Assembly: GCF_026341775.1 (NCBI RefSeq)
Contig: NZ_JAPEOB010000001.1
Coordinates: forward strand, 248,001 to 312,000
Length of the DNA: 64,000 bases
Source: Streptomyces sp. NBC_00654
Lineage (GTDB): Bacteria; Actinomycetota; Actinomycetes; Streptomycetales; Streptomycetaceae
Reading direction: 5' to 3'
Position numbers and translations under genes: made by a program. The notes beneath the pieces were generated by a model. It ran no database searches and was not told the DNA's origin. It saw only the letters and a program-made list of their open reading frames with translations. Positions 41,578 through 49,109 of this stretch are shown in pieces. The first letter of the stretch is position 1; each line of letters opens with the position of its first letter.

Positions 41578-41645
41578 GCTGATGGCAAGCCCGGTGTCCT
41601 TGCACCACAGGCGGATCGCGGCCGGTTTCCGAGGGCCGGGAACGC

Positions 41646-42428
41646 TCAGTGGGTTCGGCGCATACGGAAGGCGAGGAAGCCCAGTCCCGTCCCGACCAGC
41701 GCGATCCCGGCCCCCAGCGAGACCTGCTTCACCTGCTCCACGGACGGCGCGTCCAGCGCCTGCCCGGCAGCCCCGGGCGGGTTGGAGAACGCACTGGCCG
41801 GTGGGGTGAATACCGGCACGTCAACGGCGTCCGCCTCCGGTTCGTCCTCTTCGAGGCCGGCCTCGGCCCGCGCGAGTTCCAGCGGCGACAGCGAGCGCCC
41901 GGGGCGCGCCCGCCCCGCCCCGGCCTCCCGCCCGGCGAGCGGCCGGTCCGAAGCCGAAGCGGAAGGCGAAGCCGCAGCGGGATCCGCAGCGGAATCCGGG
42001 GAGGTGAGGGGTGCGGAGGAGGCGGAGGACGACCTTCCCGCCGACCCTTCCGCCGACCCTGCGGGTGGCTGTGCGGCATCACCGGCGGACGCGTCGGCCG
42101 CTCCGGTCGGTGCGGGCGGACCGCCGTCCGCGGGCCGGAGCGTCGCCGTGCCGGAGGCACGCGGGGAAGGCGGGGCGGAAGGAAGCATCGACGGCCGGGC
42201 CGAGGGCGGCGGGGCGCTCGGCGCGGCACTCGGGTGAGCATCGGGCGGAGCTGCGGGAGAGGCGCCCGATGGGGCCGTTCCCGGGCGGGCGGAAGAGGCG
42301 AGGGCCGCGGCGTCCGGGGCCACGCCCGCGTACGCCGTCCCGCTCACGGTCCCCAGCGCCGCGCCGACCGCCATCACCAGACAGGCCACGTATGTCGACG
42401 ACCGCGCTGGGAGGAGTCCTGGAGCCAT
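41646..42428 (-). CDS. Secreted, Pro/Ala/Ser-rich single-pass membrane protein
   Basis: 260 residues from the ATG at 42428. A signal peptide is followed by A-Y-A-G. About 150 residues of Pro/Ala/Ser-rich low-complexity sequence come next, then a more charged segment with E-L-A-R-A-E-A-G-L-E-E-D-E-P. A C-terminal membrane helix (L-G-A-G-I-A-L-V-G-T-G-L-G-F-L-A-F) ends in R-M-R-R-T-H. There is no sortase motif. I recognise no domain. It sits alone between PadR and a large hairpin; a wall-spanning stalk or adaptor is a guess. Confidence 0.7.
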   Translation of the reverse strand: MAPGLLPARSSTYVACLVMAVGAALGTVSGTAYAGVAPDAAALASSARPGTAPSGASPAAPPDAHPSAAPSAPPPSARPSMLPSAPPSPRASGTATLRPADGGPPAPTGAADASAGDAAQPPAGSAEGSAGRSSSASSAPLTSPDSAADPAAASPSASASDRPLAGREAGAGRARPGRSLSPLELARAEAGLEEDEPEADAVDVPVFTPPASAFSNPPGAAGQALDAPSVEQVKQVSLGAGIALVGTGLGFLAFRMRRTH

Positions 42429-42530
42429 GAGATCAGCGTCACACGCGCCGATATATCCGGCATCCCGGACACCGGAGACGCCCACGGAATGCCGGGGCAT
42501 CCCTCATAATCCCGCCCCGGCACAGCATCG

Positions 42531-42604
42531 CCCGGCATGCATCACACGTCACCCGGCACGCATCACGCATCATGCGTGCCGGGTGACGTGTGATGCGTGC
42601 CGGG
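42531..42604 (-). terminator. 74-bp hairpin after the PASTA kinase gene
   Basis: Two 33-nt arms (42531-42563 and 42572-42604) pair with one G-T pair around an 8-nt loop. It begins 8 nt after the kinase stop. The arms contain near-copies of CCCGGCA(T/C)GCATCAC, so a short direct repeat built the structure. Confidence 0.8.
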
Positions 42605-42612
42605 TGCAGTCC

Positions 42613-44307
42613 CTAGGCGGGGTCGCCGGTGGAGATCCGCAGCTCGAAGTGGGCGCCCCGCTCGGAGACGGCGGTGCCCGAGGACGGGAACTGGTCGACG
42701 ACCTGGTCCTCCGCGTACGTGTTGCCCGGCTCCTTGATCTCCTTGATCGTCCATCCGGCCGCCAGGGCGCAGGCCTTCACCGACTTGATGTCCTTGTAGA
42801 TGAAGTTCGGAGCCGCGACCTTCGAGGGGTCGTTCGAGTCCTCCATCGCGTCCGTGCACTTCTCGGTCTTCATCGTCCGGTTGCGCTCCGGCGGCTTGTG
42901 CTCGCCCGCCACCGACGATTCGTTCGACGTCGGGTCGTCCTTGTCGGCGTCGGAGCCCTGGAGGGACAGCACCGTGATCAGACCGCCGATCGCGAGCAGC
43001 GCGACGGCGATCGCTCCGACGATGACCGGCATGTTCCGCTTCGAGCCACCACCGCCCGGACCACCGCCCGGACCGCCACCGCTGACGCCCATGCCGCCGG
43101 CACCCGTGTTCTGCGGGACGGTCGAGTACGGCGGCGGGGTCTGGTGGGCCAGGGGGCCCTGGGTCTGGTACGCCGGGGCCGACTGCGGGTAGCCGTAGCT
43201 CGGCGCGGGCGCCGGGGTGGGCTGGTTGTACGGCCCCGGCTGCTGGTGGGGCTGCTGCGGCTGGTGCTGCGGGTGCGGGTGCGGCTGGTAGGGCGTCTGG
43301 ACGCTGTGCGGGGCCGAGGTGGCCTGGTCGACGGGCGGGAACACCGCCGAGCCGACACCCGAACCGCTGTTCGTCGGAGCTCCGCCGCTGACGATCACCG
43401 GAGCGCCGGTCTGGCCGCCACCGGCGTTCAGCACGCGGGCGATCTCGTCCCGCATCGCGGCCGCGCTGGGGAAGCGCTCGTTCGGGTTCTTCCTCAGGGC
43501 GCGGGCGACCAGCGCGTCCATGGCCGGGGTGACCGCACGGTTGATGCTGGAGGGTGCGACGGGCTCCTCCTGCACATGCGCGTACGCGATGGCCAGCGGC
43601 GAGTCCGCGTCGAACGGGATCCGGCCGGTGTGGAGCTGGAAGAGCATGATGCCGACCGAATACAGGTCGGACCGGGCGTCCACCCCGCGCCCGAGGGCCT
43701 GCTCGGGGGAGAGGTACTGCGGCGTACCGACGACCATGCCGGTCTGCGTCATCGAGGTCACGCCCGACTGCATGGCGCGGGCGATACCGAAGTCCATGAC
43801 CTTCACGACGCCGCGCTTGGTCATCATCACGTTGCCGGGCTTGATGTCCCGGTGGACCAGCCCCATCTCGTGACTGGTCTCCAGCGCGGCCAGCACATCG
43901 GCCGTCACCTTGAGCGCCTTGTCCGCGGGCATCGCGCCGTAGCTGCGGATGTCCGCCTGGAGGACGGAGCCGAGCGGCTGCCCCTCGACGTACTCCATGA
44001 CGATGTACGGCATCAGCGCGCCGCCGAGCTCGTCCTCGCCGGTGTCGAAGACCGAGACGATGTTGGTGTGCTGGAGCTTGGCGACGGCCTGTGCCTCGCG
44101 CCGGAACCGCTCGCGGAAGGACTGCTCGCGCCCCAGCTCCGTGTGCAGCGTCTTGATCGCGACCTGGCGGTCGAGCGCCGAGTCGTACGCCAGATATACG
44201 GAGGCCATCCCGCCTTCGCCGAGCAGGTCCCGGAGCTGGTACCGGCCGCCCGCGATGGCACCGCCCGCGTAGCGACCCTGTGCGCCGTGTGCGCCGTCCT
44301 GGCTCAT
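42613..44307 (-). CDS. Ser/Thr protein kinase with one PASTA domain
   Basis: 564 residues. The kinase domain covers about residues 20-285: G-E-G-G-M-A-S-V-Y, V-A-I-K, H-R-D-I-K-P-G-N, D-F-G-I-A-R, T-P-Q-Y-L-S-P-E-Q. A Pro/Gln/His-rich juxtamembrane linker follows (~300-415), then one membrane helix near 425-447. The external part ends in a single PASTA-like repeat (A-A-G-W-T-I-K-E, then G-T-A-V-S-E-R-G). PASTA domains sense muropeptides or lipid II. GGGGGAAG precedes the ATG at 44307; the open frame continues to 45948 only as a shadow of the divergent kinase. Partner phosphatase could be the PP2C at 2524. Confidence 0.94.
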   Translation of the reverse strand: MSQDGAHGAQGRYAGGAIAGGRYQLRDLLGEGGMASVYLAYDSALDRQVAIKTLHTELGREQSFRERFRREAQAVAKLQHTNIVSVFDTGEDELGGALMPYIVMEYVEGQPLGSVLQADIRSYGAMPADKALKVTADVLAALETSHEMGLVHRDIKPGNVMMTKRGVVKVMDFGIARAMQSGVTSMTQTGMVVGTPQYLSPEQALGRGVDARSDLYSVGIMLFQLHTGRIPFDADSPLAIAYAHVQEEPVAPSSINRAVTPAMDALVARALRKNPNERFPSAAAMRDEIARVLNAGGGQTGAPVIVSGGAPTNSGSGVGSAVFPPVDQATSAPHSVQTPYQPHPHPQHQPQQPHQQPGPYNQPTPAPAPSYGYPQSAPAYQTQGPLAHQTPPPYSTVPQNTGAGGMGVSGGGPGGGPGGGGSKRNMPVIVGAIAVALLAIGGLITVLSLQGSDADKDDPTSNESSVAGEHKPPERNRTMKTEKCTDAMEDSNDPSKVAAPNFIYKDIKSVKACALAAGWTIKEIKEPGNTYAEDQVVDQFPSSGTAVSERGAHFELRISTGDPA

Positions 44308-44598
44308 GACTTGCTTCCCCCTCGGCGCGACTGACGCGATGATCCGTACGACGGCCAAGTCTGCCCGAGGGGTACGACACGTCAAGCCAGGTGCCCGTTC
44401 CGTGACCCTAAGCACAAGAAGCGTCTCGGAAGCGTTACAGGATGTGCATGGAATTTGCTTGTCCGGCACGCCGGTCGGTTGGATGACCCGTCCCTCTCGG
44501 AACAGGTGTGTCCGGGAGAGGCTGTAGCGTGACGTGGCAATGCAGCTAGGCACCGTGAGAACCCGCGGACGCGCGGACAGATACGACGGCGAGGACTG

Positions 44599-46173
44599 AT
44601 GGCACCCGATTCCGAAGCAAACGGCGGCGGAGTTTCGGATGGCACCGACTCCTGGGGCATTGGCGGTGTCGTCGGCGACGGACGTTACCGGATGACCCAC
44701 CGGCTCGGCCGGGGCGGCATGGCAGAGGTCTATGCCGCGGAGGACGTCCGCCTGGGACGTACGGTCGCGGTGAAGCTTCTCCGCTCCGATCTCGCCGAGG
44801 ACCCGGTCTCCAAGGCACGTTTCACCCGCGAGGCACAGTCGGTCGCGGGCCTCAACCACCATGCGATCGTCGCCGTGTACGACTCCGGCGAGGATGTCGT
44901 GGGCGGCCAGACCGTCCCGTACATCGTGATGGAGCTGGTCGAGGGCCGCACCATTCGTGACCTGCTCCTCAGCGCGGAGGCCCCGCCGTCGGAGCAGGCG
45001 CTGATCATCGTCTCGGGGGTGCTGGAAGCCCTCGCGTACTCGCATCAGCACGGCATCGTGCACCGTGACATCAAGCCCGCCAACGTGATCATCACGCACT
45101 CCGGCGCGGTCAAGGTGATGGACTTCGGCATCGCCCGCGCGCTGCACGGCGCGCAGTCGACGATGACGCAGACCGGCATGGTCATGGGCACACCGCAGTA
45201 CCTCTCGCCGGAACAGGCGCTCGGCAAGGCGGTCGACCACCGCTCCGACCTGTACGCCACCGGCTGCCTGCTCTACGAACTCCTCGCCCTGCGGCCCCCG
45301 TTCACCGGTGAGACCCCGCTCTCCGTGGTGTACCAGCACGTCCAGGACATTCCGGTGCCGCCCTCCGAGGTGTCGGACGGGGTGCCCCCGGAGCTGGACG
45401 GGCTCGTGATGCGCTCGCTGGCCAAGGACCCCGACGACCGGTTCCAGAGCGCCGAGGAGATGCGCGGCCTGGTCCAGTACAGCCTGCAGATGCTCCAGGT
45501 GCAGGGCGGTCACACGGGTACGTGGAACACCGGCCCGGTCACGATGCACGAGGGCGGCCACACCCCGGCCATGGGCATGACCGGCGCGACGACGGCGATG
45601 GGTCACCCGGTGCACGGGGAAACCTCGCAGGGGCCGATCCTGCCGCCGATGAACCCGGACGACGGGGCGTACGACGGCGGGCACCGGTCCGGCGGCGGTC
45701 GCGGCAAGATGTGGCTCTTCGTCGTGCTCGCGCTGATCGCGATCGGCGCGGGCGTCGCGTTCGCCGTCCAGGCGGCGAACGACAGCGGCAAGGCGAAGAA
45801 GCCGGTCACCCCCTCCACCTCCGTCTCGCCGTCCGACGAGGAGACCTCCCCGGAGCCGACCGACGAGGAGACCGAGCCCTCCGAGGAGCCGGACGGTTCC
45901 TCGGGCAGTCAGACGCAGCCCAGCCAGCCGCAGTGGACACCCTCGCACAAGCCGACCCAGCCGTCGTACACCCCGTCCGACTCCCCGAGCCCGCCGGACA
46001 CGGGCGGCAACTCCGACGGGAACACGAACGAGGGCGGGACGGGCGAGCCGACCGACCAGCCGACCGACCCGACCACGGCCCCGGGCTCCCCGGGAGGCAA
46101 CGGGGACGACGGAGGCTCGGAGGACGGCGGAGCGGGCGGCAACGTCGGTGCGTCGACGGGTCTGACCCCGTAG
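44599..46173 (+). CDS. Ser/Thr protein kinase with Ser/Thr/Pro/Glu-rich ectodomain
   Basis: 524 residues. Kinase domain ~25-290: G-R-G-G-M-A-E-V-Y, V-A-V-K-L-L, H-R-D-I-K-P-A-N, D-F-G-I-A-R, T-P-Q-Y-L-S-P-E-Q. The juxtamembrane part is His/Gly/Met-rich (~300-365). One membrane helix lies near 373-393 (W-L-F-V-V-L-A-L-I-A-I-G-A-G-V-A-F). The ~130-residue external tail is low-complexity (S-P-S-D-E-E-T, then T-Q-P-S-Q-P-Q, ending Gly/Asp-rich) with no PASTA repeat. GAGG precedes the ATG. It is divergent from the PASTA kinase and probably a paralogue by duplication. Confidence 0.94.
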   Translation: MAPDSEANGGGVSDGTDSWGIGGVVGDGRYRMTHRLGRGGMAEVYAAEDVRLGRTVAVKLLRSDLAEDPVSKARFTREAQSVAGLNHHAIVAVYDSGEDVVGGQTVPYIVMELVEGRTIRDLLLSAEAPPSEQALIIVSGVLEALAYSHQHGIVHRDIKPANVIITHSGAVKVMDFGIARALHGAQSTMTQTGMVMGTPQYLSPEQALGKAVDHRSDLYATGCLLYELLALRPPFTGETPLSVVYQHVQDIPVPPSEVSDGVPPELDGLVMRSLAKDPDDRFQSAEEMRGLVQYSLQMLQVQGGHTGTWNTGPVTMHEGGHTPAMGMTGATTAMGHPVHGETSQGPILPPMNPDDGAYDGGHRSGGGRGKMWLFVVLALIAIGAGVAFAVQAANDSGKAKKPVTPSTSVSPSDEETSPEPTDEETEPSEEPDGSSGSQTQPSQPQWTPSHKPTQPSYTPSDSPSPPDTGGNSDGNTNEGGTGEPTDQPTDPTTAPGSPGGNGDDGGSEDGGAGGNVGASTGLTP

Positions 46174-46227
46174 CGGCGCATTCGCCGGGGCCCTGACGTC
46201 GCGGGGCCCTTACGTCGCAGGGCGGCC

Positions 46228-47361
46228 TCACCCCGTGAAGGCCTCGCTCACCGCCTCGTACTCGCGCGTCCACCACACCGCCAGGGCCGACACCGCAGGG
46301 AACTGCGGGTCGGCCCTGCGGTCGTGCAGGCGGTAGCGCCAGCGCAGTATCCAGAAGTCGTTGAGCCGCTCCCACCACACCCGGTGCACCGCGGCGGCCA
46401 TTTCCGCCGCGCAGGCCCCGGCGGCGTTCCGGTACGCGCGGGCGTACGCCCGTACCTTCTCCAGCTCCAGTTCCCCCGCCGGCCGGACGAAGAAGATCGC
46501 CGCGGCCCGGACCGCCTCCTCGGCGCGCGGCTGCACTCCCAGCCGGTCCCAGTCGACGATCGCGACCGGGTCGGCGCCCCGGTAGAGCAGGTTCAGCGGA
46601 TGGAAGTCGCCGTGCACCCAGCCCGTGGCGGGTCCCTCCGGGGTGGGCGGGCGGCGGTGGGCATGCCGCTCCAGCAGCGTGCGCCGCTCCACCAGCCGGT
46701 GTACGGCGAGTTCGTCGAAGGCGTCCCGCGGGGTGCCCCGGGGGTGCTGTCCGCGGGCAGCGGACAGCAGATCGTCGATCAGCGCGAAGGTGTCGGCCGG
46801 GTCGGGACTCCCGTAACCGGGCCGGGGTGGCTGTCCGGCCCCCGAACAGCCACCCTCACCGCCGCCGTGGCAACCGCCACGTCCGCCGCTGTCGCCGTCC
46901 TCGCCGCTGCCGGGTGCCATGACCTGTTCCAGACCGGTGTGTACGGCTCCGAGGAGCGTCCCGAGCCGTTGGGACTCGGCGCAGGTCAGCTGGGCGCCGA
47001 CCCGGTGCAGACCGTCCACCCAGGGGTGCAGGGCATAGCTGCGGCCGCCGATCACCGCGACCGTGTCACCCTCCGTGTCCGCGAGCGGCGGGACCACGGG
47101 CACGCCGAGCGACTGGAGGCGCTGGGTCGCGCGGTGCTGGCGCACGATCGTGGCGCGTTCGCCGGTGGCGTCGTCCAGATGCTGCTTGTCCAGATGGTGC
47201 TTGAGGAAATAGGAGCCGCTGGTGGTGGAGACGCGGTATCCGTGATTGAGAAGGCCTTTGGTGATCGGTTCGCAGGCGAGCGGTTCACCGACGTCCGGGT
47301 AGCGGCGCAGCACTTCGCCGACCGGAGGAACAGGCGGGCGGGTTACATATGAGCGCGGCAC
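46228..47361 (-). CDS. APH-family phosphotransferase (kinase-like fold)
   Basis: 377 residues of the aminoglycoside-phosphotransferase/choline-kinase fold. Catalytic loop W-V-H-G-D-F-H-P-L-N-L-L-Y; metal motif V-A-I-V-D-W-D-R-L-G. N-terminal lobe has Y-F-L-K-H-H. Residues ~165-195 hold an unusual Gly/Cys insert (G-G-R-G-G-C-H-G-G-G-E-G-G-C). Start GTG, with a -10-like TACCAT 7 nt upstream just past the preceding gene's stop, suggesting a leaderless mRNA. Substrate could be a sugar, amino alcohol or antibiotic; CotS/HSK-like members are also possible. Confidence 0.88.
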   Translation of the reverse strand: MPRSYVTRPPVPPVGEVLRRYPDVGEPLACEPITKGLLNHGYRVSTTSGSYFLKHHLDKQHLDDATGERATIVRQHRATQRLQSLGVPVVPPLADTEGDTVAVIGGRSYALHPWVDGLHRVGAQLTCAESQRLGTLLGAVHTGLEQVMAPGSGEDGDSGGRGGCHGGGEGGCSGAGQPPRPGYGSPDPADTFALIDDLLSAARGQHPRGTPRDAFDELAVHRLVERRTLLERHAHRRPPTPEGPATGWVHGDFHPLNLLYRGADPVAIVDWDRLGVQPRAEEAVRAAAIFFVRPAGELELEKVRAYARAYRNAAGACAAEMAAAVHRVWWERLNDFWILRWRYRLHDRRADPQFPAVSALAVWWTREYEAVSEAFTG

Positions 47362-47368
47362 TTACCAA

Positions 47369-47374
47369 ATGGTA
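47369..47374 (-). promoter_or_regulatory. -10 box of a likely leaderless promoter (APH gene)
   Basis: TACCAT on the minus strand, 7 nt before the GTG at 47361. It sits within the inverted repeat TACCA-TT-TGGTA (47363-47374). Confidence 0.5.
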
Positions 47375-47376
47375 GA

Positions 47377-47805
47377 TCACGCTGCGTTGCGGATCAGCGG
47401 ACTTGCGCGGAAGTCCAAAGTGTGCTCGCTGACGAAGTGGGGATCCAGGCTGAGGAAGGCCGGTTCGAACGGCTCGCCGTTGACCCTGGCGGGGGCGGTG
47501 CCGAACAGTTCCCGCAGGTCAGGGCTGGGACGCACGATCTCGGCGGGGCCGGTGAACTGCACCGACCAGAGATTTCCGCCGTCTCCGGGGGTCGCGGCGT
47601 TGAAGTTGTCCGCGCCGTAGGCGACGACGCTCCCGTTGCACGCCTCGTGGTAGCCGAAGCCGCTGTGCATCCGCAGAAGGATGCGGTCGCCGACCACGAT
47701 GTGCCGGGCCACCGCCAGGAAGGGGAGGGCCCGCATGCTCGTCGCCAGCCGGCCGTAGGGGACGCGGCCGAGCAGCTCGATTGCGTGGAGTTCCTCAGAG
47801 GGCAT
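47377..47805 (-). CDS. Pyridoxamine 5'-phosphate oxidase-family flavin-binding protein
   Basis: 142 residues from the ATG at 47805 (the frame extends to 47871). Split-barrel FMN-binding fold: L-L-G-R-V-P-Y-G-R-L-A-T-S, I-L-L-R-M-H-S-G-F-G-Y, S-V-V-A-Y-G-A-D-N-F, W-S-V-Q-F-T-G-P-A-E-I. This is the PNPOx-like/Nim-like branch that includes F420- or FMN-dependent reductases and heme oxygenases, not vitamin B6 PdxH itself. Cofactor cannot be read from sequence. It lies upstream of the phosphotransferase on the same strand. Confidence 0.88.
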   Translation of the reverse strand: MPSEELHAIELLGRVPYGRLATSMRALPFLAVARHIVVGDRILLRMHSGFGYHEACNGSVVAYGADNFNAATPGDGGNLWSVQFTGPAEIVRPSPDLRELFGTAPARVNGEPFEPAFLSLDPHFVSEHTLDFRASPLIRNAA

Positions 47806-47845
47806 AGGTCCACTGTCCGGCACGGGTAGGGGGCGGGTAAGAGTC

Positions 47846-47895
47846 GGCGGCCCCGGGTGGTCCGGGACCAAAGTCCCAGATCACCCGGGGCCGCC
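47846..47895 (-). terminator. Compound hairpin downstream of the response-regulator gene
   Basis: GGCGGCCCCGGGTG and CACCCGGGGCCGCC form a perfect 14-bp outer stem. An inner GGGAC/GTCCC stem closes a CAAA loop. It likely ends leftward transcription from 48709. Confidence 0.7.
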
Positions 47896-47950
47896 GGGAC
47901 TTCTCAGAAGGGTCCGAACCTGCCCGACGCGGGTGCCGGTCGCTGCCGAT

Positions 47951-48030
47951 CCGTCCTGCCCGGTCCTGCCCGGTCCTGCCCGGTCCTGCCCGGTCCTGCC
48001 CCGTCCTGCCCGGTCCCGCCCGGTCCCGCC
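47951..48030. repeat. Eight tandem 10-bp repeats
   Basis: Unit CGGTCCTGCC, eight contiguous copies (two start CC instead of CG; the last two read CGGTCCCGCC). It lies 20 bp past the stop of the response-regulator gene. Confidence 0.9.
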
Positions 48031-48049
48031 CGGTGTCGTACGGCGCCGC

Positions 48050-48709
48050 TCAGCGCCGTTCGGCCTGCAGGCGGGCCACATAGGCGGCGGCCTGCGAGCG
48101 GCGTTCCATGCCCAGCTTGGAGAGCAGGCTGGAGACATAGTTCTTGATCGTCTTCTCGGCCAGGTGAAGCCGCTCGCCGATGACCCGGTTGGTCAGCCCC
48201 TCGCCGATCAGGTCCAGGATCTTGCGTTCCTGCTCGGTGAGGTTGCCGAGCTTGTCGTTGCCCTTGCCGTTCTTGCCCTCGCGCAGCCGCTCCAGTACGC
48301 GGGCGGTCGCCGCGGGGTCCAGCAGGGACTTCCCGGCCGCCACGTCCCGTACCGCGTTCAGCAGCTCGTTCCCGCGGATCGCCTTCAGGACGTAGCCGGA
48401 CGCGCCCGCCATGATGGCGTCGAAGAGCGCCTCGTCATCGGCGTACGACGTCAGCATCAGGCACTTGATGTTCTCGTCACGGGAACGGACCTCCCGGCAC
48501 ACCTCCACCCCGCTGCCGTCCGGCAGCCGTACGTCGAGCACCGCGACATCGGGGCGGGTGGCCGGAATCCGCACCAGCGCGTCCGCCGCTGTGCCCGCCT
48601 CGCCGACGACCTCGATGTCTTCCTCGACGGAGAGAAGCTCATGGACTCCGCGTCGCACGACCTCATGGTCATCGAGCAGAAATACAGTGATTTTTCCATC
48701 GTTGCGCAC
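48050..48709 (-). CDS. NarL/DevR-type response regulator
   Basis: 219 residues. Receiver domain: F-L-L-D-D-H-E-V-V, phospho-Asp in V-A-V-L-D-V-R-L-P, L-T-S-Y, V-L-K-A. The LuxR-type HTH has L-T-E-Q-E-R-K-I-L-D-L-I-G-E-G-L-T-N-R-V-I-G-E-R-L-H-L-A-E-K-T-I-K-N-Y. It resembles DevR/DosR of actinobacteria. GTG start with no clear ribosome site. No kinase gene is adjacent, so it is an orphan here. It is divergent from the dehydrogenase operon at 49110 across a 400-bp region. Confidence 0.92.
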   Translation of the reverse strand: MRNDGKITVFLLDDHEVVRRGVHELLSVEEDIEVVGEAGTAADALVRIPATRPDVAVLDVRLPDGSGVEVCREVRSRDENIKCLMLTSYADDEALFDAIMAGASGYVLKAIRGNELLNAVRDVAAGKSLLDPAATARVLERLREGKNGKGNDKLGNLTEQERKILDLIGEGLTNRVIGERLHLAEKTIKNYVSSLLSKLGMERRSQAAAYVARLQAERR

Positions 48710-48899
48710 AAGCGCAGTCTCACATATTCACCCCGGCTCCGCTCCTGTCGGCCTCGGGCCGGCTTTGGATCAGCTGTGGATCAGCTCCTCGCTGCCCTTC
48801 CCTGGCGCCTTTCGCCGGGATAACGTGCCGTTGTTCCGGCGGCCTGCGAGGCTGTTACCAGTGCTGTGACCAGCAAGGCTTGACGATTTTTTCGATTTA

Positions 48900-48913
48900 C
48901 TTGGAAATCCAAG
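48900..48913. promoter_or_regulatory. Palindrome, candidate operator
   Basis: CTTGGA-AA-TCCAAG, perfect arms, in the AT-richer part of the intergenic region. Confidence 0.45.
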
Positions 48914-48936
48914 CAAAATCGCAGGTCAGATAGGGT

Positions 48937-48952
48937 TTCGCAGTTATGCGAA
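48937..48952. promoter_or_regulatory. Palindrome, candidate operator
   Basis: TTCGCA-GTTA-TGCGAA, perfect 6-bp arms, 24 bp from the previous palindrome. Confidence 0.45.
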
Positions 48953-49109
48953 GCACTGGGTAACGTGCCTATGACAGGACGCTCGCCGGGGCACCTGTCA
49001 CGCCTGATCCCGGCCGAGTGGCACCCACCCCGTGCACGGGTCCGGAAACAGGCGAGCCGCACTGGTTCCCGGCAGACCCCGGGGGCCGGACCGACGGAGG
49101 AGCACGCAC

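Larger units (their letters stand above)
48710..49109. other. Intergenic regulatory region with AT-rich palindromes
   Basis: 400 bp between the response regulator and the second dehydrogenase operon, less GC-rich than its surroundings (about 48878-48955). It holds CTTGGA-AA-TCCAAG (48900-48913) and TTCGCA-GTTA-TGCGAA (48937-48952). Promoters of both units must lie here. No ORF is supported. Confidence 0.55.

Noticed and set aside
44308..45948. Upstream extension of the PASTA kinase frame to 45948
   Set aside because: It is antisense to the divergent kinase; the true start at 44307 has a strong ribosome site.
47951..48030. CRISPR-like array
   Set aside because: Repeats are 10 bp and contiguous with no spacers, and no cas genes are present.
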